A DNA stretch of 64,000 bases from Phytobacter diazotrophicus (GCA_004346725.1 SMDE01000004.1:248001-312000), one strand, 5' to 3'; shown: positions 36,982-48,577, counted from the stretch's first letter. Notes: generated by a model from the sequence alone, not told the origin. Numbers and translations: made by a program.

Positions 36982-37775
36982 TCCATGCCTTCACGCCACC
37001 CCGCTGCGCCTTCAAGGGCGCAGTGATATACCCGCTCTGGCGTATCATGTTGTAAATGGATCCCCTGACGGTTCAGCCCTTTTACCACAATCGCGAAATT
37101 GACGGTGTCCAACAGAGGGGCATCGTTAGGACCATCGCCCAATCCTATAGTGATGTGGCTGCCCCCATCGTAATGGCGATACTGGCGCAGTAACCAGTTT
37201 ACGGCCTGATCTTTCCCGCTACGCTCATCAAGGACATGCCAGAACCGCGCTCCCTGCACAAAACGTAAGCCGAGCTGGGCCAGTTCGGCGTCGAAAGCCT
37301 GCATGTGTTCATCGCTATCCCGCCAGATTAAGGTCTCAGACGCTTCCTGTAAGCGAGCCAGCGAGGCTTGTGCCGGGGGAAGACCGGTGACATCGGCCAG
37401 GACATGTTCATCCATTTCGCTAAAGGTCGTGAACTTATAGCCATCACGGCTGCGCAACTCGATGAGTACTTTAGCAATCTCCTCGTGGGAGGAGCCGGTA
37501 AGGATACGCGGATAGTTTTCGTGATCCTGCCAGCGTTCATCAAGCTGAATGACAGCACCGTTTTCGGCGATAAAGGGCAGCCCTTCCAGACCCACCATGC
37601 GTTGCACGGCAAGCATTTCGGCGGCAGTTTTACTGCTACAGAGGATCAGGGGGATACGATGTTCACGCAGGCGGGCAAGCCACTCAGCCGCGGGCTGCCA
37701 GTCGCCGGTGTGGCTATCCTGGAGTGTGCCGTCAACATCGGAAAACACCAGCAGTGGGTCGTCAAGTGTTGGCAT
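36936..37775 (-). CDS. yedP: Mannosyl-3-phosphoglycerate phosphatase-family HAD protein YedP
   Basis: The 279-residue HAD hydrolase has the nucleophile motif [12 protein letters not shown] near the N-terminus, the CSSKTAAE motif, and [12 protein letters not shown] at the end. It matches E. coli YedP, named from the archaeal mannosyl-3-phosphoglycerate phosphatase family; its real substrate in enterobacteria is unknown. The ATG at 37775 is used because GGAG stands before it and the family starts here. Confidence 0.93.
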   Translation of the reverse strand: MPTLDDPLLVFSDVDGTLQDSHTGDWQPAAEWLARLREHRIPLILCSSKTAAEMLAVQRMVGLEGLPFIAENGAVIQLDERWQDHENYPRILTGSSHEEIAKVLIELRSRDGYKFTTFSEMDEHVLADVTGLPPAQASLARLQEASETLIWRDSDEHMQAFDAELAQLGLRFVQGARFWHVLDERSGKDQAVNWLLRQYRHYDGGSHITIGLGDGPNDAPLLDTVNFAIVVKGLNRQGIHLQHDTPERVYHCALEGAAGWREGMDYVLGNGVTPSSAQT

Positions 37776-37970
37776 GGTCTGCTCCTTGCAGTCAGGTAAG
37801 ACAAATCTCATTTATTCGTAAGGCCACTTAGCGAAAAGTTCGCAACAAAAGCAGGTAAGCGGCATGGTGCGGGGGTTAGGGATATGTCCGCAATGAAAAT
37901 ATTACGCATCTAAATTATTCAGCAAAGAAATATTACCTTGTCATGCAATAAGTTTGAGGATATGGTGCCA

Positions 37971-38058
37971 GTTACATCAGATTCCCTGGTGTAACGAATT
38001 TTCAAGTGCTTCTTGCGAGAGCAAGCTTTATCCCGGTCACCCCATGACCGGGATTTTT
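37971..38058 (+). ncRNA. dsrA: DsrA small RNA
   Basis: The sequence has the DsrA layout: a 5' stem with the rpoS-pairing segment (CATCAGATTCCCTGGTGTAACGAA), the hns-pairing middle with GTGCTTCTTGC, and a terminator stem ATCCCGGTCA/TGACCGGGAT with T-run. DsrA activates RpoS translation at low temperature and represses hns, with Hfq. Stem 2 (CTTGC-GAGA-GCAAG) and the terminator differ from E. coli but keep pairing. A promoter fits: TTGTCA (37939), 16 bp, TATGGT (37961). Confidence 0.92.
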
Positions 38059-38063
38059 TCTTT

Positions 38064-38294
38064 CTAGCGATTCACTTCTGTCACGCTAAAGTCGTGAATA
38101 TCAAGCTCGAACGCCTCCGCCAGTTCACGCCAGGTATGGTAATCCCGCCCATCGACGCTAACGCGCTGACCCTCGCCGTCATCAACACGATGGATTTCGC
38201 TCTCACAAATCTCGTTTATTGCAGCCAGCAGGGCATCAACGTCGACATTGACGTCACGCTTTGCGGTGTCGCTGTACTCTTTAACTGTACTCAT
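38064..38294 (-). CDS. yodD: Stress-induced small protein YodD
   Basis: The 76-residue acidic protein with KEYSDTAKRDVNVDVDALLA and YHTWRELAEAFELDIHDFSV matches YodD. E. coli YodD is induced by peroxide and acid stress; biochemical function is unknown. The start at 38294 rather than 38303 keeps the family N-terminus. Convergent with dsrA. Confidence 0.92.
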   Translation of the reverse strand: MSTVKEYSDTAKRDVNVDVDALLAAINEICESEIHRVDDGEGQRVSVDGRDYHTWRELAEAFELDIHDFSVTEVNR

Positions 38295-38422
38295 CCGTTT
38301 CACCTCATCGTCAGGCCCACGGGTAAGTATAGTCGGTAGAAAAAATAGCCAGCCAAACGCCCGGGCGCTGCTAGTTATTGAGAATTGTTCTACACTGGCA
38401 CAAATGAAACAGGAGGATGAAT

Positions 38423-38611
38423 ATGAAGGTAAACGATCGGGTTACGGTCAAGACGGACGGTGGTCCGCGCCGTCCGGGTGTTGTGCTGGCTATTGAAGAA
38501 TTCAATGAAGGTACGATGTACCTGGTGTCACTTGATGATTACCCGCTCGGTATCTGGTTCTTTAATGAAAAAGGTCATCCGGACGGGGTTTTTGTTGAAT
38601 TGCTTGATTAG
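38423..38611 (+). CDS. dsrB: Small protein DsrB
   Basis: The 62-residue protein [20 protein letters not shown] matches DsrB almost exactly. E. coli dsrB is RpoS-dependent and of unknown function. AGGAGG lies at proper distance before the ATG at 38423, so the ATG six bases upstream is not needed. It converges on rcsA. Confidence 0.95.
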   Translation: MKVNDRVTVKTDGGPRRPGVVLAIEEFNEGTMYLVSLDDYPLGIWFFNEKGHPDGVFVELLD

Positions 38612-38650
38612 TTTTTTCGCCCTCCGTTCCGGAGGGTGATCCCTCAATTT

Positions 38651-39274
38651 TTATCGCATATTCACAAAGATACCGCTGGTCACATTGTCGGTCAGACGCA
38701 CGACATGATAGATTACTTGCTTATTATGCGTTTTGATTTTCCTTTTTATATTACCTTTATGTGATGATACCGTTTTCGCTTTAATATTCATCTGATCGGA
38801 TATTTGGATGGTATCCTGCCCCGACATCCACATTTTAAGCATGCTGGATTCCGTCCGGCTCAGTGATAGCGTGGGTAAATTAATGTGCCCAATACTTTTT
38901 TTCTCTTTACTAAGATAGTCAGCCAAAATATCGTCCAGGGACTCAGGCTTTATTGACTTGGAACTGATCAATAAATTCTTGCGAACTAACAAATATTCAT
39001 CGAAGTGAATATTAGCTATTGCCATAAATACAATAAATAACGTCCGGGGGTGTTGAGTAATGATTTCTTTTATATGCTGACTGCTGACAGGATCGTGAAT
39101 GAAGCAGTCCTCATTAATAAACACCACCGTGGGTTGTAACGCCACACATGCCGATTCGAGTTCATCAACCGTTGTTACGTCGTTGATTTCTCGTTTCTTT
39201 ACCCCCCGGCTTGCCAGATACCCCGTTAGTCCCAACCGGGTATAACTGCATAAATCCATAATAATCGTTGACAT
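38651..39274 (-). CDS. rcsA: Colanic acid capsule activator RcsA
   Basis: The 207-residue LuxR-type auxiliary regulator has its helix-turn-helix near the C-terminus ([32 protein letters not shown]). RcsA joins RcsB at RcsAB boxes to activate capsule genes and represses flhDC; it is degraded by Lon and silenced by H-NS, which DsrA counteracts. Length equals the E. coli protein. An RcsAB-box-like palindrome lies about 240 bases upstream. Confidence 0.95.
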   Translation of the reverse strand: MSTIIMDLCSYTRLGLTGYLASRGVKKREINDVTTVDELESACVALQPTVVFINEDCFIHDPVSSQHIKEIITQHPRTLFIVFMAIANIHFDEYLLVRKNLLISSKSIKPESLDDILADYLSKEKKSIGHINLPTLSLSRTESSMLKMWMSGQDTIQISDQMNIKAKTVSSHKGNIKRKIKTHNKQVIYHVVRLTDNVTSGIFVNMR

Positions 39275-39513
39275 GGCATACCCTCACTCAATGCGTAACG
39301 ATAATTCACCCTCGCCAGAGGTCCCCGAACCACCAGGCAAAAAAGTAATAAACAATGAGCAGGACGACCTCAGGCGAAACCACTATCCCGTAAAGTTACG
39401 TATAATTTGCCAGGAATCATCTCAAAGTAAAGTAAATGTTGTGTTCTGTGAGAACCTTAAAAACAATTAACCCGCGCCAGGTATATCGTAGGGGGTGATT
39501 TCCTGAATTGATT

Positions 39514-39528
39514 TTAGGAATTTCCTTA
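39514..39528. promoter_or_regulatory. Candidate RcsAB box upstream of rcsA
   Basis: TTAGGAATTTCCTTA is a near-palindrome close to the RcsAB consensus (TAAGAATATTCCTA). It lies between the end of fliR and the rcsA start, consistent with the known autoregulation of rcsA. Confidence 0.6.
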
Positions 39529-39555
39529 GGAAGGCTATATAAAAAGTGTGGGTTG

Positions 39556-40341
39556 TTATTTCTTCGGTAGTTCACCGACTATATCGGCTAATAGATTGAA
39601 AACTTCACCAAATACTCGTTCGGTATAGGGCGCGATTAACGGCATCATGGCGACCATCAGCAAAATACCCACCGTCAATGTTATCGGGAAACCAATAACA
39701 AAAAGGGAGAATTGTGGAGACATACGGTTCAATAAACCCATCGCCAGGTTGATGGTCAGCAGCAGGGTAATGATGGGTAATGCCAGCATAACGCCATTGA
39801 CGAAAATCATACTCGCGGAGCGGGTAATGGCCATAAACGCGTCGCTGTTTACCGGGTCTGCGCCTATTGGCAGCGTATGAAAGGTGTCTACCAGCATTGA
39901 AATCAGCCATAGATGGCCATTGAGCACTAAAAACAGCAGCATCGCCAGCATGTCCATAAACCGGGCAAGGACAGGCATATTAAGGTGGCTTGTAGGATCG
40001 ACAAAGGTCGCGAACGACAGGCCCATCTGTAAGCCAATCAGCTCACCGGCATAACGAATCGTCGCAAAGGCAAACTGCATCGTAAAACCAAGCGCGATGC
40101 CTATCAGAAGCTGTTGTATCGCCAGCCATAAGCCATTAGAGGAAAACATCGACGCGTCGACTGGCGGTAGAGTCGGGGCGACGATAAAGGTAATCACCAG
40201 CCCCAGCCCCATTTTTACGCGCCGGGGGATTGAGCGCTCACTCAGGATAGGGGCCGTCATGATCAGCGCCATAATGCGCAACAAGGGCCAGAAATACATG
40301 CTGAGCCATTGAAGCCATTGATCGCTGGTGACATGAAACAT
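39556..40341 (-). CDS. fliR: Flagellar export apparatus protein FliR
   Basis: The 261-residue membrane protein of the flagellar type III export gate (FliPQR) has the family sequence [18 protein letters not shown] and about six helices. The ATG at 40341, seven bases after the fliQ stop, fits the family start. It is the last gene of the fliL-R operon. Confidence 0.95.
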   Translation of the reverse strand: MFHVTSDQWLQWLSMYFWPLLRIMALIMTAPILSERSIPRRVKMGLGLVITFIVAPTLPPVDASMFSSNGLWLAIQQLLIGIALGFTMQFAFATIRYAGELIGLQMGLSFATFVDPTSHLNMPVLARFMDMLAMLLFLVLNGHLWLISMLVDTFHTLPIGADPVNSDAFMAITRSASMIFVNGVMLALPIITLLLTINLAMGLLNRMSPQFSLFVIGFPITLTVGILLMVAMMPLIAPYTERVFGEVFNLLADIVGELPKK

Positions 40342-40348
40342 GCGGGGC

Positions 40349-40618
40349 TTATCCAATCATATAAGGCAGGTTACTGTATAACGTGCGCATATAATCCAGC
40401 AGCAGATTGAGCATCCACGGCCCGGCAATGATGATAGTCACAAATACCGCAATGATTTTGGGAATGAACGAGAGCGTCATTTCGTTAATCTGCGTGGCGG
40501 CCTGCAAAATGCTGATAATCAGACCCGTTACCAGGGCTACCAGGAGTAACGGAGCGGCAAGCGCGAGGGCAACTTTCATCGCCTCGGTGCCAATCATCAT
40601 GACCGATTCAGGTGTCAT
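40349..40618 (-). CDS. fliQ: Flagellar export protein FliQ
   Basis: The 89-residue protein has two membrane helices and the FliQ pattern [20 protein letters not shown]. It forms part of the export gate with FliP and FliR. It lies nine bases after fliP. Confidence 0.97.
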   Translation of the reverse strand: MTPESVMMIGTEAMKVALALAAPLLLVALVTGLIISILQAATQINEMTLSFIPKIIAVFVTIIIAGPWMLNLLLDYMRTLYSNLPYMIG

Positions 40619-40627
40619 CTTTCACTC

Positions 40628-41365
40628 CTAACTGTAGAAACTCTGTGCCAGCGAACCGACCAGTAACTGCCAGCCATCCACCAGCACGAACAGCATTAGC
40701 TTGAACGGCAGGGCAATAGTGGCAGGTGGCACCATCATCATCCCCAGCGCCATCAGGACGCTGGCGATCACCAGATCGATAATCAAAAACGGAATGAATA
40801 TCGTAAAACCAATCTGGAAGGCGGTTTTGAGTTCGCTGGTCACATAAGCTGGCAGCAGGATGCGCATGGAGACGGCTTCCGGCCCCTGAATTGGCGGGCT
40901 ATTGGCCAGGCGGGCGAAGAGGGCGAGGTCGGCTTCGCGCGTCTGGCGCAGCATAAACTCACGCAGCGGTTGCGCACCGCGCTCCAGCGCCACATCGACG
41001 GAAATCTTGTTTTCGCTAAAAGGCTGATAGGCGTCGGCGTAAATCTTATCGATGACCGGCGACATAATAAAAAAGGTTAAAAACAACGCCAGCCCCAGCA
41101 TAACCTGGTTCGGCGGCGCGGAAGGCGTACCCAGGGCATTACGCAGCAGACCAAACACGATGATGATACGGGTGAAGCTGGTCATCATCAGCAGTACGGC
41201 AGGCAGGAAGGTCAGCGACGTGATAAAGACCAGCGTCTGCACCGGCAGAGACCAGCTTTGTCCGCCGTTGGCCAGCGGTTGACTCACCAGGCCCGGGAGT
41301 TGAGCAAATGCGGCAGGGGCAGCCAGCCATAATCCGGCCAGCGCGAAAGGTAACAAACGGCGCAT
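40628..41365 (-). CDS. fliP: Flagellar export protein FliP
   Basis: The 245-residue gate protein has a signal peptide (cleavage near residue 21, AFA-QLPG) and several helices with [20 protein letters not shown] and [17 protein letters not shown]. FliP forms the core pore of the export gate with FliQ and FliR. The ATG overlaps the last base of the fliO stop. Confidence 0.97.
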   Translation of the reverse strand: MRRLLPFALAGLWLAAPAAFAQLPGLVSQPLANGGQSWSLPVQTLVFITSLTFLPAVLLMMTSFTRIIIVFGLLRNALGTPSAPPNQVMLGLALFLTFFIMSPVIDKIYADAYQPFSENKISVDVALERGAQPLREFMLRQTREADLALFARLANSPPIQGPEAVSMRILLPAYVTSELKTAFQIGFTIFIPFLIIDLVIASVLMALGMMMVPPATIALPFKLMLFVLVDGWQLLVGSLAQSFYS

Positions 41366-41739
41366 CAGGTTCTCCCGGAACGCTTAAGCAAATTCTTCAT
41401 CACGGACTGAAAGTCCGGGGTCTTCTCTTTCATTTCTTCATTTTCGGCGGGCGCCGGAGGAAGCGTGTGCAGTAAATTAATCTGCGAAGGGGTAACGCCC
41501 AGCACCAGACGTGCATCTTCTACGTCCACAATGACCACGCGCTCGCGTGGCCCTACAGAGGTGCTGGCGCTGACTTTTAGACTGCGGCTACCCGCAGATT
41601 TCCCGGCGAATCCCAGACGCTTCGCCAGCCAGGCGACAATAAAAATTATCGCCAGAATCAACACCAGTGCGCCACTGACTTGCAGCAGTGGCGAACCCGG
41701 TACATTTGACGGCTGGCTAACCGTGGCCTGGGTTTTCAT
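41365..41739 (-). CDS. fliO: Flagellar protein FliO
   Basis: The 124-residue protein has one membrane helix near residues 20-42 ([20 protein letters not shown]) and a cytoplasmic domain containing [21 protein letters not shown]. FliO helps assemble the FliPQR gate. It sits nine bases after fliN. Confidence 0.95.
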   Translation of the reverse strand: MKTQATVSQPSNVPGSPLLQVSGALVLILAIIFIVAWLAKRLGFAGKSAGSRSLKVSASTSVGPRERVVIVDVEDARLVLGVTPSQINLLHTLPPAPAENEEMKEKTPDFQSVMKNLLKRSGRT

Positions 41740-41748
41740 TCATTGGCC

Positions 41749-42162
41749 TCAGCGGCTCAGGCGACGCATGCGCTCAGATGGGGTAATGATATCGGTAATA
41801 CGGACGCCGTATTTATCCGCAACGACCACAACTTCACCTTGCGCAATAAGGTAACCGTTGATCAGGATATCCAGCGGTTCACCGGCCAGGCCATCAAGGG
41901 CAACCACAGAACCCTGCGTCAGACGCAGCAGCTCTTTAATGGTCATGCGCGTACGGCCCAGCTCTACGGTCAGTTTGACCGGGATATCCATAATCAGATC
42001 GATGTCCTGCAGGCTACCACTGACATCACCGCCGCCCAGTTGTTGGAAGACAGCGTCGGCTGCACTTTTGCTGGTCGTGGTTTTTTGTTCGTTCAACGCG
42101 TCAGCCCACAGATCGTCCATTGCGCTACTGTTTTCATCGGACGGATTGTTCATATCACTCAT
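41749..42162 (-). CDS. fliN: Flagellar motor switch protein FliN
   Basis: The 137-residue C-ring protein has the SpoA-domain core MDIPVKLTVELGRTRMTIKE near the C-terminus. FliN supports the switch and docks the FliH-FliI export ATPase. Its start overlaps the end of fliM by four bases. Confidence 0.97.
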   Translation of the reverse strand: MSDMNNPSDENSSAMDDLWADALNEQKTTTSKSAADAVFQQLGGGDVSGSLQDIDLIMDIPVKLTVELGRTRMTIKELLRLTQGSVVALDGLAGEPLDILINGYLIAQGEVVVVADKYGVRITDIITPSERMRRLSR

Positions 42163-43163
42163 TTGGGCTGTTCCTCATTCAGCGAATTCAAAATCGGGTT
42201 AATCAGATGCTCGACACGCAGGGCGTACTGACCATTTAGCGTGCCATACTGGCTGGTGAGTACAGGCACTCCGTCCACATGCGCAATGATGCGATCGGGT
42301 TTATCGATCGGCAGAACATCGCCGGGCTTAAGTTTAAGTATCTGCGACAGCCGCAGCGAAATATCAGCAAAGTTAGCAATCAGTTCCAGCTCGGAGTGCT
42401 GAACCTGGCGCACCAGGTTATCTCGCCAGTTCTGATCTTCCGAGCGGGAGTTCTCCAGCGGCGGGTTGACCAGCACTTCACGCAGCGGCTCTATCATGCT
42501 GAACGGCAAACAAATATTAAACTCACCGGTCAGGTTGCCAATTTCCACATGGAATGGCGTATTCACCACGATATCGTTAGGTGAGGTCGTAATATTGGTG
42601 AACTTAACCTGCATCTCCGAACGGACATACTCAACGTCCAGCGGATGGATAGCTTTCCACGCATCGCTGTAGCCCTCAAGCGCCAGCTTCAACATGCGGT
42701 TAATGACACGCTGTTCAGTGTGCGTAAATTCGCGGCCTTCTACCTTCGTCGGGAAACGTCCATCACCACCAAATAAGTTATCTACGGCAATAAACACCAG
42801 GCTTGGGGAGAAGACAAATAATCCCGTGCCGCGCAGTGGCTTAAGGTGGATAAGGTTAAGGTTGGTCGGAACCGGTAAGTTACGCGCAAACTCGTGATAG
42901 GGCTGAATGCGGATCGCGCCGACGGTAATATCCGGGCTACGACGCAACAGGTTAAACAACCCCATACGGAACTGGCGCGCGAAACGTTCATTAATAATCT
43001 CCAGCGCCTGCAGACGTTCACGTACAACGCGGCGCTGGGTATTCGGGTCATAGGGACGAATATCGCTATCGCCACTTGCACCTGGCTTCGGAGCATCGCT
43101 CGTATCGCTGTCTCCGTTGAGCAGCGCGTCGATTTCGGCCTGAGAAAGAATGCTATCGCCCAT
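42159..43163 (-). CDS. fliM: Flagellar motor switch protein FliM
   Basis: The 334-residue protein starts MGDSILSQAEIDALLNGDS, the CheY-P docking segment, then the CheC-like middle domain that binds FliG and a C-terminal SpoA domain that binds FliN. It controls rotation direction of the flagellum. Confidence 0.98.
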   Translation of the reverse strand: MGDSILSQAEIDALLNGDSDTSDAPKPGASGDSDIRPYDPNTQRRVVRERLQALEIINERFARQFRMGLFNLLRRSPDITVGAIRIQPYHEFARNLPVPTNLNLIHLKPLRGTGLFVFSPSLVFIAVDNLFGGDGRFPTKVEGREFTHTEQRVINRMLKLALEGYSDAWKAIHPLDVEYVRSEMQVKFTNITTSPNDIVVNTPFHVEIGNLTGEFNICLPFSMIEPLREVLVNPPLENSRSEDQNWRDNLVRQVQHSELELIANFADISLRLSQILKLKPGDVLPIDKPDRIIAHVDGVPVLTSQYGTLNGQYALRVEHLINPILNSLNEEQPK

Positions 43164-43167
43164 GTCT

Positions 43168-43647
43168 TTACCGCAGAATGAAAGCTGTATAAAGAACGTC
43201 AGTGACTTCTTGTTTCGGTTGCCCTGCCACTAACGGTGTTGCGATTGCTTCTTTAATCGCTGTAGCCAGTTGTTGCTTACCGTCGTCAGTGGCGAGCTTT
43301 GTGGCATCCTGACGTGAGAACAGCAACAGCAAACGGCTACGCACTTCTGGTAAATATTCGCTCAGTCTGGCACGCGTGGCGTCATCTTTCAGACGCAGCG
43401 TGATGCCGATGTACAGCACACGGTCCGCATCGCCCAGGTTGACCGTAAAGGTATCGAGTGCGAAAAATACAGGCGCCGGCGGCGGTGGCGGGGCTTCTGC
43501 CTCCGCTTTCGCTTCCGTAGACGGATGCTGTTGCATACGCCAGTAACTATAGCCAGCAGTCGCGCATGCAGCGAGGGTGATTAACACCAATAGCGGGATC
43601 CAGATTTTACGCTTACGTTTTTTTTTGTTGATAGCGGTGTCAGTCAT
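43168..43647 (-). CDS. fliL: Flagellar basal body protein FliL
   Basis: The 159-residue single-pass protein has a basic N-terminus, a helix at about 15-36, a proline-rich linker ([12 protein letters not shown]) and a periplasmic domain. FliL binds the stator units and affects motor torque. It opens the fliL-R operon and starts four bases after... the direction of reading places it ahead of fliM by four bases. Confidence 0.96.
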   Translation of the reverse strand: MTDTAINKKKRKRKIWIPLLVLITLAACATAGYSYWRMQQHPSTEAKAEAEAPPPPPAPVFFALDTFTVNLGDADRVLYIGITLRLKDDATRARLSEYLPEVRSRLLLLFSRQDATKLATDDGKQQLATAIKEAIATPLVAGQPKQEVTDVLYTAFILR

Positions 43648-43751
43648 CTGATACGTGCTTCCTGTTAGGTACTGCTCATAGTCTGATTATCCCGTGTCCT
43701 GTCCGCGTCAAAGCGCGGAAAAGACGGAGATAATCATGCTACCTCTGGCGT

Positions 43752-45041
43752 TTAGGCAAAGATATCGACCGCACTATTACCACGCGCCGCCGATTGCAGG
43801 CTTGCAGGCACGATCAGCGGCTCATCCTCTTCAGCCGCCAGATTGCTGCCGCCACCGGTACGTGAAGACTGCTGCTGCTGAGAAAAAGACTGTTGCTGCC
43901 CGGCAAAACTTTCGCTACTGATGCTGCTTTGCCCCAACTGGATGCCGTTTTCAGCCAGCGATGTCCTGAGCGTAGGCAGCGCCGCTTCCAGCGCCTGACG
44001 GACGTGGCTGTGCGGTGACACCATCTGAATTTGCGCCAGATTGTCATCGAGTTTCAGGGAGATCTGTACCTGGCCAAGATCTTCCGGGTGCAGATGCAAC
44101 TCAGCGCTTTGCTGACCCTGGCGGGTAAACATAGTGACATGCTGGCTGAGCGTCTGTTGCCATTCGCTGCTGCCTAGCGGTGCGCTCAGAACCGCAGATG
44201 AGATCGGCGCGCTGGCTTGTGCTGATGACGCATTACTGATAACCGGTGCGATACTGGCCGTTGTGTTGATGGTCATGGTGGCGTTATCCGCATCTTGCTT
44301 CGCGGCGGGCGCCAGTGCGCTGCCAAAAATGCCTGCCTGCTGCTGCGCGGTATCATCACCGGCAGAAGGGGGGGTCACATGCAGCGCGGTATTGGCGTTA
44401 TCGCCTTTTTGTGCACTGGCTGCGAGGCTCGCCAGATCAACACCGCTACGTTTTGTCGCACCCAGTGCGCTGTTGGCTGCGGTAGAAACATCGGCGGTGG
44501 ATTTCGTCGGAGCCAGTTGTGCGGTTTGCTGATGCGGCAGCATAGCCATCAAAGCGCTAAGCCCCGCCAGCTCTTCTTCGTTTAAATCACTGCTGTCATC
44601 GTCAGTGGCTGATTTAATGGTGGTGTCAGTGGCGGTGTTCGTTTTTCCGAGCGCAGCAAGAACACTGCTTTTGGTTTCCGGCGTCAGGCCAGATAACAGC
44701 GTTTGTACCTGGGTTTTACTGTCGGTGGTCAGTGTATCGGTATCGGTTTTCGCCGTCTGACGCGCCAGTAAATCTGCCAGTTTCTGGGCAGGGCTCTGCG
44801 CATCGTCAGAAGACAATGCGCGCAGGTTTTTCAGCGACTTACCGCTGGCGGCTTGCAGGTCAGCAAGGGTTAAGGTTGTCTTACCCTCTGCGTCGGTACC
44901 GGTTAGCGTTTTTCCGCCAAGGGCGCCTGCCAGCAGGGCCAGAAAATCTTGCGCCGTATCGCCGCTGGTTTTACCGACACCCGTTTGCACACCGGAGGTT
45001 GCATCCACATCTGTCGTAAGCAATTTCTGCAAGTTGATCAT
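43752..45041 (-). CDS. fliK: Flagellar hook-length control protein FliK
   Basis: The 429-residue protein has a disordered, Thr/Ala-rich N-terminal ruler region and the conserved C-terminal switch domain ([20 protein letters not shown]). It is longer than E. coli FliK (375 aa), as the ruler region varies among species. FliK measures the hook and changes export specificity through FlhB. It overlaps the end of fliJ by four bases. Confidence 0.95.
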   Translation of the reverse strand: MINLQKLLTTDVDATSGVQTGVGKTSGDTAQDFLALLAGALGGKTLTGTDAEGKTTLTLADLQAASGKSLKNLRALSSDDAQSPAQKLADLLARQTAKTDTDTLTTDSKTQVQTLLSGLTPETKSSVLAALGKTNTATDTTIKSATDDDSSDLNEEELAGLSALMAMLPHQQTAQLAPTKSTADVSTAANSALGATKRSGVDLASLAASAQKGDNANTALHVTPPSAGDDTAQQQAGIFGSALAPAAKQDADNATMTINTTASIAPVISNASSAQASAPISSAVLSAPLGSSEWQQTLSQHVTMFTRQGQQSAELHLHPEDLGQVQISLKLDDNLAQIQMVSPHSHVRQALEAALPTLRTSLAENGIQLGQSSISSESFAGQQQSFSQQQQSSRTGGGSNLAAEEDEPLIVPASLQSAARGNSAVDIFA

Positions 45042-45481
45042 TCATGTTTCCTCTGGGATGCGCGTTGTGCAAATTCATCCATTTTCTTTTGATCGAGGCG
45101 GTTTTCCGCCTGTAGTGCGGCCGCGTTTTGTCTTTCCTGCAAAGTTTGCCATGCCTGCAGTCGTTGCTTTTTCTCTCGCCAGCAATTCAGTGCGGTATCA
45201 ACCTTTTCATTCCACTGCATCAGTTGTTGTCGATGCTGCTCGATGGCCTTCTCCAGCGTTTGAATAAACTGCTGATAGTTTTGCCAGCGCTGGGCTCCGA
45301 TGCCCTGGCTCATATCGTTATTCAGGTTGTTGCGGTATTCATGCTGATAATCCATCAGCATCTTTAGTTGCTCTTCCGCTTGCTGGCAACCGCGGCGCAT
45401 TTCACCCAATCTCAGGGCTGCGTCGTCAACTTCTTTCTCTGCCAAATCCTTTAGCGTCGTTAATGCGCTATTTTGCGTCAT
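45038..45481 (-). CDS. fliJ: Flagellar export chaperone FliJ
   Basis: The 147-residue coiled-coil protein matches FliJ ([20 protein letters not shown], then Glu/Gln-rich helices). FliJ forms the stalk of the export ATPase and recycles chaperones. The ATG lies 21 bases after fliI. Confidence 0.96.
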   Translation of the reverse strand: MTQNSALTTLKDLAEKEVDDAALRLGEMRRGCQQAEEQLKMLMDYQHEYRNNLNNDMSQGIGAQRWQNYQQFIQTLEKAIEQHRQQLMQWNEKVDTALNCWREKKQRLQAWQTLQERQNAAALQAENRLDQKKMDEFAQRASQRKHE

Positions 45482-45502
45482 AGTCGTCGCTCTCCCACTG
45501 CG

Positions 45503-46873
45503 TTATGCGTTCGGGAAAATGAGTTCAAGGGCTTGTATTGAATCTTCCCACCCGGCACGTTCGAAAATGCCTTGTTGTAAAAAAGCCTCAAGCTGCGGCC
45601 ACAATGCGATAGCTTTATCCAGCATCGGGTCGCTGCCTCGCGCATAGGCGCCAACGCTCACCAAATCGCGGTTACGCTGGAAGCTCGACAACAACTGTTT
45701 GAAATTTCTTACTCTGGCGTAATGCTTTTCCGTAATCAGGGCCGTCATCGCACGACTGATAGATGCTTCGATGTCGATGGCAGGGTAGTGCCCCGCCTCT
45801 GCCAGTCGGCGAGACAGTACGATGTGTCCATCCAGGATGGCGCGCGCGGAGTCGGCAATAGGATCCTGCTGGTCATCCCCTTCGGTCAGGACGGTATAAA
45901 ATGCGGTAATAGAACCACCGCCGCTAATACCGTTGCCTGCGCGCTCCACCAGTGCCGGTAATTTGGCAAAGACGGAAGGCGGATAACCTTTGGTGGCTGG
46001 CGGCTCGCCGATAGCCAGCGCGATTTCACGCTGGGCCATCGCATAACGCGTCAGGGAATCCATAATCAGCAACACGTGCTGACCGCGATCGCGAAAATCT
46101 TCCGCAATGCGGGTGGCGTAGGCAGCGCCCTGCATACGTAATAACGGCGAGACATCCGCAGGCGCGGCGATCACAACCGAACGTGCGCGGCCATCGGCGC
46201 CGAGGATATTTTCGATAAAATCTTTAACTTCACGACCACGCTCACCGATAAGACCGACCACGATAACGTCAGCCTGGGTATAGCGGGCCATCATGCCTAA
46301 CAAGACGCTTTTACCCACGCCGGAACCGGCAAACAGCCCCATACGCTGGCCGCGGCCAACCGTTAGCAGGGCGTTGATGGCACGCACGCCGGTATCGAGC
46401 ACATGCTCAATAGCAGTACGTTGCAGCGGGTTAAACGGTTGGGTAATCAACGCGCCCGTTTCACCAGTATCCGGTGCGGGCATGCCATCAAGTGGTTTGC
46501 CGCCGCCGTCCAGCACACGGCCGAGGAGGGCAGGGCCCAGTGGCAACTGTTTGCTGCTTTGCAAACCATCGCCAAGAATACTTTTCGCATACACGCGTGC
46601 GCCAGGCAGGATGCCTTCCACTTCTTCGAGCGGCATCAGGAACAGGCGCTGTCCGTTAAAACCGACAACTTCGCTTTCAACTTCACGGGTTTCGCCGTTT
46701 TCCTGACGTTCAATAACGCAGGTCGCACCCAGCGGCAGTTGCAGACCTGTCGCTTCCAGCACCAGACCGGTAGCGCGAGTCAAACGACCATAACGACGCA
46801 CGGAAGGCAGTTGTGCCATTCGGGCTTCGAAATTGTCGAGCGAAGTCAGCCATCGGGTCAGACGTGCAGTCAT
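45503..46873 (-). CDS. fliI: Flagellum-specific export ATPase FliI
   Basis: The 456-residue ATPase has Walker A GSGVGKS in [15 protein letters not shown], and the F1-beta-like core [21 protein letters not shown]. It energises loading of the export apparatus. The ATG at 46873 is used; it overlaps the fliH stop and gives the family length of about 456. Confidence 0.97.
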   Translation of the reverse strand: MTARLTRWLTSLDNFEARMAQLPSVRRYGRLTRATGLVLEATGLQLPLGATCVIERQENGETREVESEVVGFNGQRLFLMPLEEVEGILPGARVYAKSILGDGLQSSKQLPLGPALLGRVLDGGGKPLDGMPAPDTGETGALITQPFNPLQRTAIEHVLDTGVRAINALLTVGRGQRMGLFAGSGVGKSVLLGMMARYTQADVIVVGLIGERGREVKDFIENILGADGRARSVVIAAPADVSPLLRMQGAAYATRIAEDFRDRGQHVLLIMDSLTRYAMAQREIALAIGEPPATKGYPPSVFAKLPALVERAGNGISGGGSITAFYTVLTEGDDQQDPIADSARAILDGHIVLSRRLAEAGHYPAIDIEASISRAMTALITEKHYARVRNFKQLLSSFQRNRDLVSVGAYARGSDPMLDKAIALWPQLEAFLQQGIFERAGWEDSIQALELIFPNA

Positions 46874-47577
46874 CAGACGACTCCCGGTGCCGCAAGACGG
46901 CACAGTTCCTGCCAGCGCGTTGCCACGCTGGCGTCGAGATCGCCCTCATCCGCAGAGACTTTACAGCCACCGGGGTGCAGGGTCGGGTCACCGCGCAGCC
47001 GCCAGCCGTGCAGGCTGAGCGTTGCGCCAAGCATCTCTTCTACGCGCTGCAAATCATCCGGATGCACGCGCAGTTGCGGTTTACCGCTGAACAGGGGTTC
47101 CTGTTGCAGCAGCATCTGAATCTGTTTGATCAATGCGCCATTGTCCACGCAGGCGGCCTGGCCAATCACCTGACGCGCGGCTTCAAGCGCCATCTGCATC
47201 AGACGGGAGGCAATAACGCTGTCCAGCGCATCCAGGGTGTACTGAAATTCGCTAACCAGTTGTTGCATACGGGCATGGATAGGTGCCTGCTGCTGGCGTG
47301 CCTGGTTCATACCATTTTCGTAGCCCTGAGAGAGGCCTTCCTGGTAGCCTTGCTCGTGGCCTTTTTGTCTGCCTTCCGCCAGACCTGCATTATAGCCTGC
47401 TTCATGCGCCTGCATTTGTATCTGCGCCAACTGCTGTTGACGCTTTTGCTCAGCAGATTGCTCGTCTTCAACTTCTACGCGCGGCTCATCGCTTGTGGAC
47501 AGTGCCGCGATAAACTCAGGTACCGGTAGAGCGAGATCTTCTGGGGTCCAGATCTTCCACGGCAATTCATTAGACAT
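46873..47577 (-). CDS. fliH: Flagellar export regulator FliH
   Basis: The 234-residue protein starts [16 protein letters not shown], the segment that docks FliN and FlhA, then a coiled coil with GxxxG repeats ([20 protein letters not shown]) and a C-terminal FliI-binding domain. The start overlaps the end of fliG by eight bases. Confidence 0.96.
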   Translation of the reverse strand: MSNELPWKIWTPEDLALPVPEFIAALSTSDEPRVEVEDEQSAEQKRQQQLAQIQMQAHEAGYNAGLAEGRQKGHEQGYQEGLSQGYENGMNQARQQQAPIHARMQQLVSEFQYTLDALDSVIASRLMQMALEAARQVIGQAACVDNGALIKQIQMLLQQEPLFSGKPQLRVHPDDLQRVEEMLGATLSLHGWRLRGDPTLHPGGCKVSADEGDLDASVATRWQELCRLAAPGVV

Positions 47578-48577
47578 AGGTATCCTCGCCGCTGCCAATT
47601 ACCATCTCGCCGGTTTCGGCCAGACGACGAACAATAAGCAGGATGGCTTTCTGCTCGTTTTCCACCTGAGACAGACGGACCGGGCCACGGTTGGCAAGGT
47701 CGTCGCGCAGGATATCCGCCGCACGCTGAGACATGTTGCGCAGGAACTTGTCGCGCAACGGCGCTTCGGAGCCTTTGAGCGCGATAAGCAGGGATTCGGA
47801 ATCCACTTCCTGCAGCAGGCGCTGGATACTGCGGTCGTCCACATCCACGAGGTTTTCGAACAGGAACATCTCGTCGATAATTTTTTGTGCCAGCTCGCCG
47901 TCGAATTCGCGAACCGCAGTAATAACCGCTTCTTCCTGCTGCGTTTTCATCAGGTTGATGATTTCCGCCGCCGTTCTCACGCCGCCCATTTTGCTGCGTT
48001 TGAGGTTCTGGCCGTCGAGCAGGTTGTTGAGTACCTCGGTCAGTTCCGCCAGTGCGGCTGGCTGTACGCCGCCGAACGTGGCGATACGCAGCATCACGTC
48101 ATGGCGCAGACGCTCATCAAACAGGGCAAGAATATCGGCAGCCTGACCACGTTTGAGGTGGACGAGGATGGTGGCGATAATCTGCGGGTGCTCGTCGCGA
48201 ATAAGGTCGGCGGCACTCTGCGGTTCCATAAAGTTGAGCGTTTCGATACCGCTGGTGGTATCGCGGGTTTCGAGAATATCCTCCAGCAGGCTGGCAGCAC
48301 GCTCTTCGCCAAGCGCTTTCACCAGTACCGTACGCAGGTAGTCGTTGGCGTTGATGTTCAGCGCCGCAAATTGCTCTGCTTCGGCTTCAAATTCCTGCAG
48401 CACTTCCACCAATTGCTTATTTGAAAACTGACGCATGCTGGCCATCGCGGTACTAAGGTGCTGCACTTCCCGCTGGGACAGATGCTTGAACACTTCCGCT
48501 GCGCGGTCTTCTCCAATGGTCATTAACAGAATGACGCTTTTATCGGTACCGTTAAGGCCGGTTGCATTATTGCTCAT
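47570..48577 (-). CDS. fliG: Flagellar motor switch protein FliG
   Basis: The 335-residue C-ring protein is nearly identical to the E. coli and Salmonella FliG in its middle and C-terminal domains ([15 protein letters not shown], and the torque-helix charges in the [16 protein letters not shown] region). An N-terminal NNATG insertion makes it four residues longer than the usual 331. It interacts with MotA and FliF and overlaps the fliF end. Confidence 0.97.
   Translation of the reverse strand: MSNNATGLNGTDKSVILLMTIGEDRAAEVFKHLSQREVQHLSTAMASMRQFSNKQLVEVLQEFEAEAEQFAALNINANDYLRTVLVKALGEERAASLLEDILETRDTTSGIETLNFMEPQSAADLIRDEHPQIIATILVHLKRGQAADILALFDERLRHDVMLRIATFGGVQPAALAELTEVLNNLLDGQNLKRSKMGGVRTAAEIINLMKTQQEEAVITAVREFDGELAQKIIDEMFLFENLVDVDDRSIQRLLQEVDSESLLIALKGSEAPLRDKFLRNMSQRAADILRDDLANRGPVRLSQVENEQKAILLIVRRLAETGEMVIGSGEDTYV

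Noticed and set aside
38622..38638. Hairpin CCCTCCgttCCGGAGGG between dsrB and rcsA as terminator
   Set aside because: A stable stem but without a T run close to it on either strand, so not called.
39273..39470. A 65-codon frame divergent from rcsA
   Set aside because: It overlaps the rcsA leader and lacks a ribosome site; probably chance.
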